From the NCBI RefSeq assembly GCF_002078175.1, contig NZ_MWFK01000001.1, forward strand, positions 2,108,001-2,172,000: DNA of 64,000 nt, read 5' to 3'. Shown in pieces: positions 22,579 through 30,989 of the stretch. The notes beneath the pieces were generated by a model, which saw nothing but the letters and a program-made list of their open reading frames with translations, did no database searches and was not told the origin of the DNA. Numbering within the stretch: the first letter of the stretch is position 1; every line of letters starts with the position of its first letter. Made by a program: the position numbers and the translations under genes. This DNA is from Streptomyces sp. M41(2017). Lineage in GTDB: Bacteria > Actinomycetota > Actinomycetes > Streptomycetales > Streptomycetaceae.

Positions 22579-23358
22579 TTGAGCAATTCTGCCGACTCCC
22601 CCGGGACGGGTCCCAGTCCTGCCGGAAAGCGCCGTTTCCGGCCTGTACGCGTACTCACGGCGGCCGTCTTCGCCCTGGCCGGGCTCATCTTCTTCACGAG
22701 CTTCGACACGGCCAAGGGCACGAACATTCGCACGGACACCTCCCTGCTGAAGCTGTCCGACCTCATTCAGGAGCGCAGTCACAAGAACGCCACCCTGGAC
22801 GAGTCCAACGGCACCCTGCGCGACGACGTGGACTCCCTCGCCGGCCGTGAGGACGGCAGCAGTGAGGCCGAGGACGCCAAGCTCGCCGCCCTGGAGCAGC
22901 ACGCCGGCACCAAGAAGCTCAAGGGCAAGGCCGTCACGGTCACACTCAACGACGCTCCGCCGAACGCCACGGCCAAGCTGCCCGGGTATCCCGAACCGCA
23001 GCCGGACTACCTCGTCATCCACCAGCAGGACCTCCAGGCCGTGGTGAACGCCCTCTGGCAGGGCGGAGCCGAGGGCATCAAGGTCATGGACCAGCGGCTG
23101 ATCTCCACGAGCGCCGTGCGCTGCGTGGGCAACACCCTGATCCTCCAGGGCCGCGTCTACTCGCCGCCGTACAAGATCACCGCGATCGGTGACCCGAAGA
23201 AGCTGCAGGACGCGCTCGCCGCTTCCCCGGCGATCCAGAACTACATGGTCTACGTCAACGTCTACGGGCTCGGCTGGAAAGTCGCTGAGGACGGGACGGT
23301 GACTCTTCCCGGCTACTCGGGCACAGTGGATCTCCACTACGCGAAGCCCGTGGAGTAA
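22579..23358 (+). CDS. DUF881 family membrane protein
   Basis: 259 residues from a TTG start at 22579, supported by AAGGAG at 22562-22567. One N-terminal membrane helix (VLTAAVFALAGLIFFTSF), a helical coiled-coil stretch with Leu/Arg/Asp (about 55-110), then the DUF881 domain ending at residue 259 (DLHYAKPVE). The family is related to Bacillus YlxW/YlxX, encoded in division clusters, and here faces crgA. Molecular role unknown. It starts the run leading to the sortase genes. Confidence 0.88.
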   Translation: MSNSADSPGTGPSPAGKRRFRPVRVLTAAVFALAGLIFFTSFDTAKGTNIRTDTSLLKLSDLIQERSHKNATLDESNGTLRDDVDSLAGREDGSSEAEDAKLAALEQHAGTKKLKGKAVTVTLNDAPPNATAKLPGYPEPQPDYLVIHQQDLQAVVNALWQGGAEGIKVMDQRLISTSAVRCVGNTLILQGRVYSPPYKITAIGDPKKLQDALAASPAIQNYMVYVNVYGLGWKVAEDGTVTLPGYSGTVDLHYAKPVE

Positions 23359-23420
23359 CCGCACGCCGTCGCGGAGCAGTGGGCGAAGCCTGTTGAGCGA
23401 GCTGCCGCCGGGGGGACCTT

Positions 23421-24173
23421 GTGTCGGTACGAGTGGTCGTCAGGACCATCAGTGAGCTGTGCATCACCGTGGGCAGTGTGATCGTGCTCTTCGTGGTCTA
23501 CGTGCTCTTCTGGACCGGCGTGAAGGCCGACAGCGCGATGGACCACCAGATCGACGTCCTGCAGAAACAGTGGGCGAAGGGCGCGGTCACCCCGAAACCG
23601 GGCTCCACCGGGGATCCCTCGGCCTCCCCGGCCCCCGCCGGCTCCGCCGGTTCCTCGGGAACTCAGGCCGGGGCCGTGACCCCGAAAGAGCCCGGCCCGT
23701 ACAAGTACGGGGGGCCCTTCGCGGTCATGTACATCCCCCGGCTTGGTTTCACGTGGAACAAGCCCGTGCTCGAAGGCACCGCCACCGACGTCCTCAAGAA
23801 GGGGCTCGGCCACTACCGGGGCACCGCCCAGCTCGGCCAGGAGGGCAACTTCTCCGTCGCCGGCCACCGGCGCACGTACGGCGATCCCTTCAAGGACTTT
23901 CCGCGGCTGCGGCGCGGAGACGCGGTGGTGCTCACCGACGGGACGACCTGGTTCACGTATCGGATCGACAAAGGCCCCTACAAAACCGTGCCGTCGGACA
24001 TTGAGGTGATCGACCCTGTGCCACGTAAATCCGGGTACACGCGGCCGGGGCGCTATCTCACGCTGACCACGTGCGATCCGGAGTGGGGTCACAGTCACCG
24101 GTTGATCGTCTGGGCGCACCTCGATTCCACACAGCCTGTGGAGGCAGGGAAACCGGGGGCTCTGCGCCGTTAG
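23421..24173 (+). CDS. Class E sortase (first of three)
   Basis: Cysteine transpeptidase that anchors secreted proteins to peptidoglycan; class E enzymes prefer LAxTG-type signals. 250 residues: an N-terminal membrane anchor (LCITVGSVIVLFVVYVLFW), a Pro/Ser/Ala linker, and a sortase barrel (about 95-250) with catalytic His in FSVAGHRRTYG, Cys in TLTTCDPEW and Arg near HSHRLIVWAHL. Its histidine motif lacks the second His of the HRxxHG form seen in the two sortases downstream, so its specificity may differ. A parS-like palindrome lies in its coding sequence at 23746-23759. Confidence 0.9.
   Translation: MSVRVVVRTISELCITVGSVIVLFVVYVLFWTGVKADSAMDHQIDVLQKQWAKGAVTPKPGSTGDPSASPAPAGSAGSSGTQAGAVTPKEPGPYKYGGPFAVMYIPRLGFTWNKPVLEGTATDVLKKGLGHYRGTAQLGQEGNFSVAGHRRTYGDPFKDFPRLRRGDAVVLTDGTTWFTYRIDKGPYKTVPSDIEVIDPVPRKSGYTRPGRYLTLTTCDPEWGHSHRLIVWAHLDSTQPVEAGKPGALRR
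23746..23759. promoter_or_regulatory. parS-like site inside a sortase gene
   Basis: GTTTCACGTGGAAC is the exact reverse complement of the parS-like site at 19095-19108 and differs by one base from the canonical palindrome. It encodes GFTWN in the sortase, so one arm may be constrained by coding. Confidence 0.65.
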
Positions 24174-24204
24174 TCTGTTGACGTACGGCGACGGAAGGGA
24201 CGGC

Positions 24205-24366
24205 ATGTACGGCTGGATCTGGCGGCATCTGCCGGGGACCGTGTGGGTGAAGGCCCTGGTCTCCCTCGTGCTCGTCCTGGCAGTGGTCTACGTGCTGTTC
24301 CAGTACGTCTTCCCCTGGGCCGAACCGCTGCTGCCCTTCAATGATGTGACGGTGGACAACCAGTGA
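24205..24366 (+). CDS. 53-residue single-pass membrane protein
   Basis: The ATG at 24205 has GGAAGGGA just upstream; a TTG at 24178 would add nine residues. The protein starts MYGWIWRHLPG, has one helix (VKALVSLVLVLAVVYVLFQYVF) and ends in a short polar tail (DVTVDNQ). The stop overlaps the next start (GTGA at 24363-24366). It is conserved in position with sortase genes in my recollection of Streptomyces genomes, but its function is unknown. A sortase partner or small regulator is possible. Confidence 0.7.
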   Translation: MYGWIWRHLPGTVWVKALVSLVLVLAVVYVLFQYVFPWAEPLLPFNDVTVDNQ

Positions 24367-25001
24367 GCACGCGCATCCTCGTCGTGGACAACTACGACAG
24401 CTTCGTCTTCAACCTGGTCCAGTACCTGTACCAGTTGGGCGCCGAGTGCGAGGTGCTGCGCAACGACGAGGTGTCGACCGCGCACGCACAGGACGGCTTC
24501 GACGGCGTTCTCCTGTCCCCGGGGCCGGGCGCTCCCGAGCAGGCCGGCGTCTGCGTCGACATGGTCCGGCACTGCGCCGCCACCGGGGTCCCCGTCTTCG
24601 GCGTCTGCCTCGGGATGCAGTCGATGCAGGTGGCGTACGGCGGGGTCGTCGACCGGGCGCCCGAACTGCTGCACGGCAAGACCTCGCTCGTCGAGCACCA
24701 CGGCAAGGGCGTCTTCGCCGGACTGCCGTCGCCGTTCACGGCCACCCGCTACCACTCGCTGGCGGCGGAGCCGGAGACGGTTCCGGACGAGCTCGAGGTC
24801 ACGGCCCGTACGCACGACGGCATCGTGATGGGGCTCAGACACCGTGAACTTCCCGTCGAGGGCGTGCAGTTCCACCCCGAGTCGGTACTCACCGAGCACG
24901 GCCACCGGATGCTCGCCAACTGGCTGAACGAGTGCGGTGACAAGGTCGCCGTGGCGAGGTCGGCGGGGCTCGCCCCGGTGGTGGGCAGGGCCACGGCGTG
25001 A
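24363..25001 (+). CDS. pabA: Glutamine amidotransferase subunit of aminodeoxychorismate/anthranilate synthase
   Basis: 212 residues. The class I amidotransferase domain supplies ammonia to a PabB or TrpE subunit for p-aminobenzoate or anthranilate synthesis. Seen: N-terminal ILVVDNYDSFVFNLVQYL, oxyanion region LSPGPGAPEQ, nucleophile Cys in VFGVCLGMQSM (about residue 80), and catalytic His-Glu in VQFHPESVLTEHG. No synthase partner gene is nearby, so the choice between PabA and TrpG is open. It overlaps both neighbours by 4 bases, which ties it to the sortase transcript. Confidence 0.92.
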   Translation: MSTRILVVDNYDSFVFNLVQYLYQLGAECEVLRNDEVSTAHAQDGFDGVLLSPGPGAPEQAGVCVDMVRHCAATGVPVFGVCLGMQSMQVAYGGVVDRAPELLHGKTSLVEHHGKGVFAGLPSPFTATRYHSLAAEPETVPDELEVTARTHDGIVMGLRHRELPVEGVQFHPESVLTEHGHRMLANWLNECGDKVAVARSAGLAPVVGRATA

Positions 25002-26287
25002 CCGCGCTGCGCCCCGAGCGCGACAGTTCCTCCTACGGCGGCGAGGCCGCGTACGGGGGCGCCGACGCGTTCGAGGGTGCGGACACCCGGGCCTTCGGCG
25101 GCGCGGGCGGCTTCGAGACGACGGTCGCAGGCTTCGCCGACCCGCTGACGGATCCGTTGCCGGGCCAGGCGCAAGGCCGGGCTCAAGGACACGGCCAGGC
25201 TCAAGGACGGGGCCACGCCCGGCCGCCGGGCCAGGCTCAAGCATCCGGGTACGGCCCGGACGGCCCAGCACTCCAGTGGTCCTCGGGTCAGCCTCCGGCA
25301 CCGCAAAACGCCCGGAGCGCCTCGTCGGCCCCACGTCCTCCGTCGTCGTACGAGGAAGCGGTCGCCGCGCTGCCCCTGGACGACGAGACCGTCGCGTTGC
25401 GGCTGGCCGATCTGCCGGGCACCGGCGAGGGAAGCGCGGCCGGGACTGCGGGCACCCCCGCACCCGGCGGCCGCGCGGCCCGTCGTAAGGCGGCCAGGCG
25501 CCGTGGACGGCACGGTGGCGCCCAGGAGCCACAGGAGCCCCAGGAGTCCGCTCAGGGGGCCGCTGAGGCCCCTCGGAGCCGGATGGAGGCCCGCCGGGCC
25601 GCCCGGGCGCGCAAGCCCAGCGCGGGCGTCCTCGTGAGCCGGATGATCGGCGAGGTGTTCATCACCACCGGTGTACTCATGCTGCTGTTCGTTACGTACC
25701 AGCTGTGGTGGTCGAACGTGCGGGCGCACCAACAGGCGGGCAGCGCCGCTCATCACCTCCAGCAGGACTGGGCGGACGGCAAGCGGAACCCCGGGACGTT
25801 CTCGCCCGGCCAGGGGTTCGCCATCCTGCACATCCCGAAGCTGGACGTCGTCGCGCCGATCGCCGAAGGCATCAGCAAGACGCAGGTGCTCGACCGCGGC
25901 ATGGTCGGCCACTACGGCGAGGGCGCTCTCAAGACGGCGATGCCGGACGCCAAGACGGGCAACTTCGCGCTCGCCGGGCACCGCAACACCCACGGGGAGC
26001 CGTTCCGCTACATCAACCGGCTCCAGCCGGGCGACGAGATCGTGGTCGAGACGCAGGACGACTACTACGTCTACAAGATGTCGTCGATCCTTCCGGTCAC
26101 GAGTCCCAGCAACACCAGCGTGCTCGACCCGGTCCCCAAGGGGTCCGGGTTCACGGCACCGGGCCGCTACATCACACTGACCACCTGCACACCGGAGTTC
26201 ACCAGTAAGTACCGGATGATCGTCTGGGGCAAGATGGTCGAGGACCGGCCACGCAGCAAGGGAAAACCGGACGCGCTGGTCGGCTGA
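24998..26287 (+). CDS. srtE1: Class E sortase with long disordered N-terminus (SrtE1-like)
   Basis: 429 residues, start GTG overlapping the pabA stop. The first 200 residues are low complexity and include Gln-Ala-Gln-Gly repeats (about 48-80) and a basic run (RRKAARRRGRHGG); they should lie in the cytoplasm before the membrane helix (VFITTGVLMLLFVTYQLWW, about 218-236). The sortase barrel follows with GHRNTHGEPF, TLTTCTPEF and YRMIVWGKM. In S. coelicolor two adjacent class E sortases at this locus (srtE1, srtE2) anchor long chaplins for aerial growth; I assign the symbols by locus and order. The N-terminus is longer than most sortases need. Confidence 0.87.
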   Translation: MTALRPERDSSSYGGEAAYGGADAFEGADTRAFGGAGGFETTVAGFADPLTDPLPGQAQGRAQGHGQAQGRGHARPPGQAQASGYGPDGPALQWSSGQPPAPQNARSASSAPRPPSSYEEAVAALPLDDETVALRLADLPGTGEGSAAGTAGTPAPGGRAARRKAARRRGRHGGAQEPQEPQESAQGAAEAPRSRMEARRAARARKPSAGVLVSRMIGEVFITTGVLMLLFVTYQLWWSNVRAHQQAGSAAHHLQQDWADGKRNPGTFSPGQGFAILHIPKLDVVAPIAEGISKTQVLDRGMVGHYGEGALKTAMPDAKTGNFALAGHRNTHGEPFRYINRLQPGDEIVVETQDDYYVYKMSSILPVTSPSNTSVLDPVPKGSGFTAPGRYITLTTCTPEFTSKYRMIVWGKMVEDRPRSKGKPDALVG

Positions 26288-26428
26288 CGGCGCCGGCCGG
26301 GCAGCGGGCGGGGACGTACGAAACGCATGAACGCACCTAGCGTGCGCACAGGACGCGGGCGCGGGCGTGCACGCGGCACACGTACGCGAGACAACCAGCG
26401 GGACAGAACCAGACGGGGCGGATGAACA

Positions 26429-27196
26429 GTGGCAGCGAGCACCGACCACGACGAGCGCGCCGCGGCGGAGGCCGGATCCCCACCGGACGGTGAAGCGACC
26501 ACGGACCGTCGGCGCATCGGATGGTTCGCGATGATCGTCAGCGTCTTCGGTGAACTGCTGATCACCACGGGCCTGGTGCTCGGACTGTTCGTCGTCTACT
26601 CGCTGTGGTGGACGAACGTCGTCGCGGACCGGGCGGCCCACCAGCAGGGCGACAAGGTGCGCGACGACTGGGCGCAGGGCAGAGGACCCGGCGGCCCGGG
26701 CGCCCTGGACACCAAGGCGGGCATCGGCTTCCTGCACGTCCCGTCGATGAAGAACGGCGAGGTCCTCGTCGAGAAGGGCACGTCGACGAACATCCTCAAC
26801 GACGGTGTCGCCGGCTACTACACGAACCCCGTCAAGTCGTCCCTCCCGACGACCGGCAAGGACGGCAACTTCACGCTCGCCGCGCACCGGGACGGCCACG
26901 GCGCGAAGTTCCACAACATCGACAAGGTCAGGAAGGGCGACGCGGTCGTCTTCGAGACCAAGGACAAGTGGTACGTGTACAAGGTCTTCGGCATCCTCCC
27001 GGAGACCTCGAAGTACAACGTCAAGGTTCTCCAGGCGGTGCCCAAGCAGTCGGGGAAGACGAAGCCGGGGCACTACATCACGCTGACCACGTGCACGCCG
27101 GTGTACACCTCCCGCTACCGCTACGTGGTCTGGGGCGAACTGGAGCGCGTCGACAAGGTCGACAACGCCCGGACGCCGCCTAAGGAGCTGCGCTGA
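26429..27196 (+). CDS. srtE2: Class E sortase (SrtE2-like)
   Basis: 255 residues from the GTG at 26429. An N-terminal acidic and Ala-rich stretch, a membrane anchor (GELLITTGLVLGLFVVYSLWW, about 37-57), then the barrel with AAHRDGHGAKF, catalytic Cys in TLTTCTPVY and Arg in YRYVVWGEL. It is separated from the preceding sortase by 141 bases, so it may have its own promoter. The gene is convergent with pknB and ends in a 20-bp palindrome shared by both. Confidence 0.9.
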   Translation: MAASTDHDERAAAEAGSPPDGEATTDRRRIGWFAMIVSVFGELLITTGLVLGLFVVYSLWWTNVVADRAAHQQGDKVRDDWAQGRGPGGPGALDTKAGIGFLHVPSMKNGEVLVEKGTSTNILNDGVAGYYTNPVKSSLPTTGKDGNFTLAAHRDGHGAKFHNIDKVRKGDAVVFETKDKWYVYKVFGILPETSKYNVKVLQAVPKQSGKTKPGHYITLTTCTPVYTSRYRYVVWGELERVDKVDNARTPPKELR

Positions 27197-27278
27197 CTTC
27201 ACGGTCACAGCGACAGCTACGGCTACGGGCCCGGGTACGAGCACGGCCAAAAGTACGAGCGCGGACATACGGAACATG

Positions 27279-27320
27279 ACATAGGGGCCCGGTACTCCGA
27301 GGAGTACCGGGCCCCTATGT
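27279..27320. terminator. Bidirectional terminator between srtE2 and pknB
   Basis: A 42-base palindrome with perfect 20-base arms (27279-27298 and 27301-27320) lies between the two convergent stops. It is the longest perfect palindrome noticed in this stretch. Confidence 0.85.
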
Positions 27321-27342
27321 GATGGCCTTGCCTGCTCAGGGG

Positions 27343-29346
27343 CTAGTTGCCGCCGATGAACCCGCCACCGCCGTTGTTGTTACCGCCGTTGTTGTTGCCC
27401 CCGATGTTGACGGTCGTAAGGGTGACCGTCGTGTTGTCGGGGCTGTCGACCGGGCTGTTGCCGCCGGGGTCCTGCTGGATCACGGTGGCGCCGTCGCTTC
27501 CGTCACTGCCCGGGGCGAACTGGATGTTGTTGAAGCCGGCCTGCTGCAGGATCTGCTTGGCCTCGTTCACCTTCTTGCCCACGACACTCGGAACGGTGGA
27601 CTTCTGCTTGGCCTTGCCGATCTGGATCGTCACCTTCGAGCCTGGGTCTGCCTTGTTGCCGGCAGGGGGTGAGGTGGCGATGACCTTTCCGACCAGGTTC
27701 TGGTCGTCGGTCTCGACGTCCTGGCACTCGCCCACGAGGTTGTTCTGCGTCATCTGCGCCTTGGCCTGGTCGCAGTTCTTGCCGGAGACGTCGGGGACGG
27801 TCGACTGCTTCTTCTCCCGGGCGACGGTCAGCGTGATCGTCGAGCCCTTCTGCACCTCTTCGCCGAGGTCGGGATTCTGCTCCAGGACGGTACCGGGCTC
27901 CTCCGTGGACTCCTTGTACTTCGTCTCGACCTCGAACTCGTACTTGTCGGCCTGGAGGATTTCCTTGGCCTTGTCCAGCTTCTCGCCCGTGACGCTCGGA
28001 ACCGCCACCTTCGGCGCTCCGGTCGAGACGACGACGTCGATCGTGTCGCCCTTCTTCACCGTCGAGCCCACGGCCGGGTCCTGGGAGCAGACGTTGCCCT
28101 TCGGCTCCTTCTCGCAGGGCTTCCGCGTGGGGGAGAGCGTCAGATCGCGGTTGTCCGCCATCTTCTGGGCGTCCGCGTACTTCTGGCTGACGAAGTTGGG
28201 CACGTCGAACGACTCGTCACTGCCGGCTCCGTTGCCGCCGACCAGGTACTTGCCGATCAGGATGGCGCCGATCAGCACCAGGACACCCGCGACGACCAGA
28301 AGGATCGTCGAGGTGTTGTTGTTGCCGCTCTTCTTCTGCCGACGTCGGTCCGGGCGGTCGTCGTAGCCGTAGCCGCCGTCGTCCGGGTTCATCGGCGGCA
28401 GCATCGACGTCGCCTGCGCGTCCGAGGAGCGCAGGGCCGTGGTCGCCTGGTCGTCGCCGTACCCGCCGTAGCCGACGGAACCCATCGCGGCGGACGCGGC
28501 GACGGGCTGGCCGTCGAGGGCCGCCTCGATGTCGGCGCGCATCTCGTCGGCGGACTGGTACCGGTAGTCGGGGTCCTTGACGAGGGCCTTCAGCACGATC
28601 GCGTCCATCTCGGGCGTGATCTCGGGGTCGAAGACCGACGGGGCCTGCGGCTCCTCGCGGACGTGCTGGTACGCGACGGCGACCGGGGAGTCGCCCACGA
28701 AGGGCGGCCGCACCGTCAGCAGCTCGTACAGCAGGCAGCCCGTGGAGTAGAGGTCCGAGCGGGCGTCGACCTGCTCGCCCTTCGCCTGCTCCGGGGAGAG
28801 GTACTGGGCGGTGCCGATCACCGCGGCGGTCTGCGTCATCGTCATGCCGGAGTCGCCCATGGCGCGGGCGATGCCGAAGTCCATCACCTTGACCTGGCCG
28901 TTGCGCGTCAGCATGACGTTCGCCGGCTTGATGTCCCGGTGGACGATGCCCGCGCGGTGCGAGTACTCCAGGGCCTGGAGGATGCCGATGGTCATCTCCA
29001 TCGACCGCTCGGGCAGCAGCCTGCGGCCGGAGTGCAGCAGCTCTCGCAGCGTGGACCCGTCGACGTACTCCATCACGATGTACGGGATGGAGGTGTTGTC
29101 GATGTAGTCCTCACCCGTGTCGTACACGGCGACGATCGCGGGATGGTTGAGCGAGGCGGCCGACTGGGCCTCCCGGCGGAACCGAGCCTGGAACGACGGG
29201 TCACGCGCGAGGTCGGCTCGCAGCGTCTTCACCGCCACCGTGCGCCCGAGCCGGGTGTCATGCGCGAGGTAGACCTCCGCCATGCCACCACGGCCGAGCA
29301 CGTGGCTCAGCTCGTACCGGCCGCCGAGGCGACGCGGCTCTTCCAT
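27343..29346 (-). CDS. pknB: PASTA-domain serine/threonine protein kinase PknB
   Basis: 667 residues. The kinase domain (about 10-275) shows GRGGMAEVY, VAVKTL, HRDIKPANVMLT, DFGIARAMG and GTAQYLSPEQ. A membrane helix (ILLVVAGVLVLIGAILIGKYL, about 348-368) leads to four extracellular PASTA repeats (about 378-445, 446-512, 513-580, 581-652), each ending in a Thr/Val-rich strand, and a Gly/Asn-rich C-terminus. PASTA kinases sense muropeptides or lipid II and control growth and division. It is the last gene of the fhaA-fhaB-stp-rodA-pbpA-pknB cluster; the phosphatase Stp reverses its action. Confidence 0.96.
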   Translation of the reverse strand: MEEPRRLGGRYELSHVLGRGGMAEVYLAHDTRLGRTVAVKTLRADLARDPSFQARFRREAQSAASLNHPAIVAVYDTGEDYIDNTSIPYIVMEYVDGSTLRELLHSGRRLLPERSMEMTIGILQALEYSHRAGIVHRDIKPANVMLTRNGQVKVMDFGIARAMGDSGMTMTQTAAVIGTAQYLSPEQAKGEQVDARSDLYSTGCLLYELLTVRPPFVGDSPVAVAYQHVREEPQAPSVFDPEITPEMDAIVLKALVKDPDYRYQSADEMRADIEAALDGQPVAASAAMGSVGYGGYGDDQATTALRSSDAQATSMLPPMNPDDGGYGYDDRPDRRRQKKSGNNNTSTILLVVAGVLVLIGAILIGKYLVGGNGAGSDESFDVPNFVSQKYADAQKMADNRDLTLSPTRKPCEKEPKGNVCSQDPAVGSTVKKGDTIDVVVSTGAPKVAVPSVTGEKLDKAKEILQADKYEFEVETKYKESTEEPGTVLEQNPDLGEEVQKGSTITLTVAREKKQSTVPDVSGKNCDQAKAQMTQNNLVGECQDVETDDQNLVGKVIATSPPAGNKADPGSKVTIQIGKAKQKSTVPSVVGKKVNEAKQILQQAGFNNIQFAPGSDGSDGATVIQQDPGGNSPVDSPDNTTVTLTTVNIGGNNNGGNNNGGGGFIGGN

Positions 29347-29516
29347 AGCTACCTACCAGCCCTCTCCGTCGGTCCCGACCGCACCTTTGTACGGTCGGGC
29401 GGTGTGCTGTCCGGGCATACCGTACCCGGATCGCGTTGTGTGACCTGGCCAAGACCGTCACCCGTGACAGGACCGGTATCGCAACGTGCACCGATGTGAA
29501 GGGGACGTGATCGGGG

Positions 29517-30989
29517 TCACTTCTTGCTGTCGATGACTGCCTTCATCACGTCCCTTGCGATGGGAGCGGCGAGACCGCCACCGGAGATGTCGTCACGGTT
29601 GGCGCTGCCGTCCTCGACGACCACGGCCACGGCCACCGGCGAGCTGCCGTCGGAGAGCTTCGCGTAGGAGATGAACCAGGCGTACGGCTTCTCGCTGTTG
29701 TCGATGCCGTGCTGGGCGGTGCCGGTCTTGCCGCCGACGGTGTAGCCCGGGATCGCGGCGCTGGTGCCGGTACCGCTCTTGACCACCGTCTCCATCATCG
29801 ACTGGAGGACCTGGGCGTTCTTCTCGCTGAGCGGCTGGCTCAGCTTCTCGGGGTCCGTGTGCTCGATGACGTCGAGGTTGTGGGTGCTCAGCTCGCTCAC
29901 CATGTACGGCTTCATCAGGGCGCCGTCGTTGGCGACCGCGGAGGCCACCATCGCCATCTGGAGCGGGGTGGCGGCGGTGTTGTACTGGCCGATCGAGGAG
30001 AGCGCGGTCTGCGACGGGTTCATGTCGTCCGAGAAGACCGAGGCGCTGGAACGGATCGGCGTGAACTGCTCGGAGCCGAAGCCGAACTTCTTGGCCTCCT
30101 CCAGCATCTTGTCGTTGCCGAGGTCCGAGCCGACCTTGCCGAAGACCGTGTTGCAGGACACCCGGAGCGCGGTGCGCAGATCGGCGTTCTTGCAGGGCAG
30201 GTTGCCCTCGTTGGGCAGCTTGGTCGTGGTGCCCGGCATGGTCCACGGGTCCGGGGAGTCCGTCTTGGTGTCCGCGTCCGGGACGAGACCGTTCTCCAGC
30301 GCGGCGGCGGCGGTGACGACCTTGAAGGTCGAGCCCGGCGGGTAGGTCTCACGCAGCGCCCGGTTGAGCATCGGGTCGTCCGGGTTCTTCTTCTTCTGCA
30401 GGCTCTCCCACGCCTTGGAGTCCGTGGTCGTGGAGTTGCCCGCGAAGGTCGACGGGTCGTACGACGGCGTCGAGGCCAGCGCCAGGATCGCGCCCGTCTT
30501 GGGGTCGATCGCGGCGACGGCGCCCTTCTTGGCTCCGAGTCCCTGGAAGGCCGCCTTCTGCGCGGCGCCGTTCAGGGTCGTGACGACGTTGCCGCCCTGC
30601 TTCTTCTTGCCCGTGATCATGTCGAGCGTGTTCCGGAAGAACAGCCGGTCGTCGTTGCCGGTGAGGATGCCGTCGTCGATCTTCTCGAGCTGGTTGGCGC
30701 CGAAGGCCTGCGAGGCGTAGCCCGTGACGGGCGCCCACATCGCGCCGTCCTTGTACGTGCGCTTGTACTCGTAGTCGCCCGTCTTGGACTTCACGGACCC
30801 GGTGATCGGGTTGCCGTCCACGATGATGTCGCCGCGCGGAGTGGCGTACCGCTCGATGTTCACGCGGCGGTTGGCCGTGTCCGTGCGCAGCTCGTCCGCC
30901 TGGACGTACTGGAGCCAGTTGTCACGGAGGAGCAGGGCGAGGACGAGCAGCCCGCAGAAGATCGCGATTCGGCGCAGGGGCTTGTTCAC
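29517..30989 (-). CDS. pbpA: Class B penicillin-binding protein PbpA
   Basis: Peptidoglycan transpeptidase. 490 residues; the start GTG overlaps the rodA stop (GTGA at 30986-30989). One N-terminal membrane helix (IAIFCGLLVLALLL), a short pedestal domain, then the transpeptidase with SxxK in PPGSTFKVV (about 220), SCN in RVSCNTVFG (about 279) and KTG in GGKTGTAQHG (about 421). Homologous to mycobacterial PbpA. Overlap with a SEDS glycosyltransferase gene indicates a matched synthase pair. Confidence 0.95.
   Translation of the reverse strand: MNKPLRRIAIFCGLLVLALLLRDNWLQYVQADELRTDTANRRVNIERYATPRGDIIVDGNPITGSVKSKTGDYEYKRTYKDGAMWAPVTGYASQAFGANQLEKIDDGILTGNDDRLFFRNTLDMITGKKKQGGNVVTTLNGAAQKAAFQGLGAKKGAVAAIDPKTGAILALASTPSYDPSTFAGNSTTTDSKAWESLQKKKNPDDPMLNRALRETYPPGSTFKVVTAAAALENGLVPDADTKTDSPDPWTMPGTTTKLPNEGNLPCKNADLRTALRVSCNTVFGKVGSDLGNDKMLEEAKKFGFGSEQFTPIRSSASVFSDDMNPSQTALSSIGQYNTAATPLQMAMVASAVANDGALMKPYMVSELSTHNLDVIEHTDPEKLSQPLSEKNAQVLQSMMETVVKSGTGTSAAIPGYTVGGKTGTAQHGIDNSEKPYAWFISYAKLSDGSSPVAVAVVVEDGSANRDDISGGGLAAPIARDVMKAVIDSKK

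Noticed and set aside
24136..24148. Inverted CCACAC/TGTGGA near the end of the first sortase as a DnaA site
   Set aside because: The halves are partial matches within coding DNA and do not form a 9-mer box.
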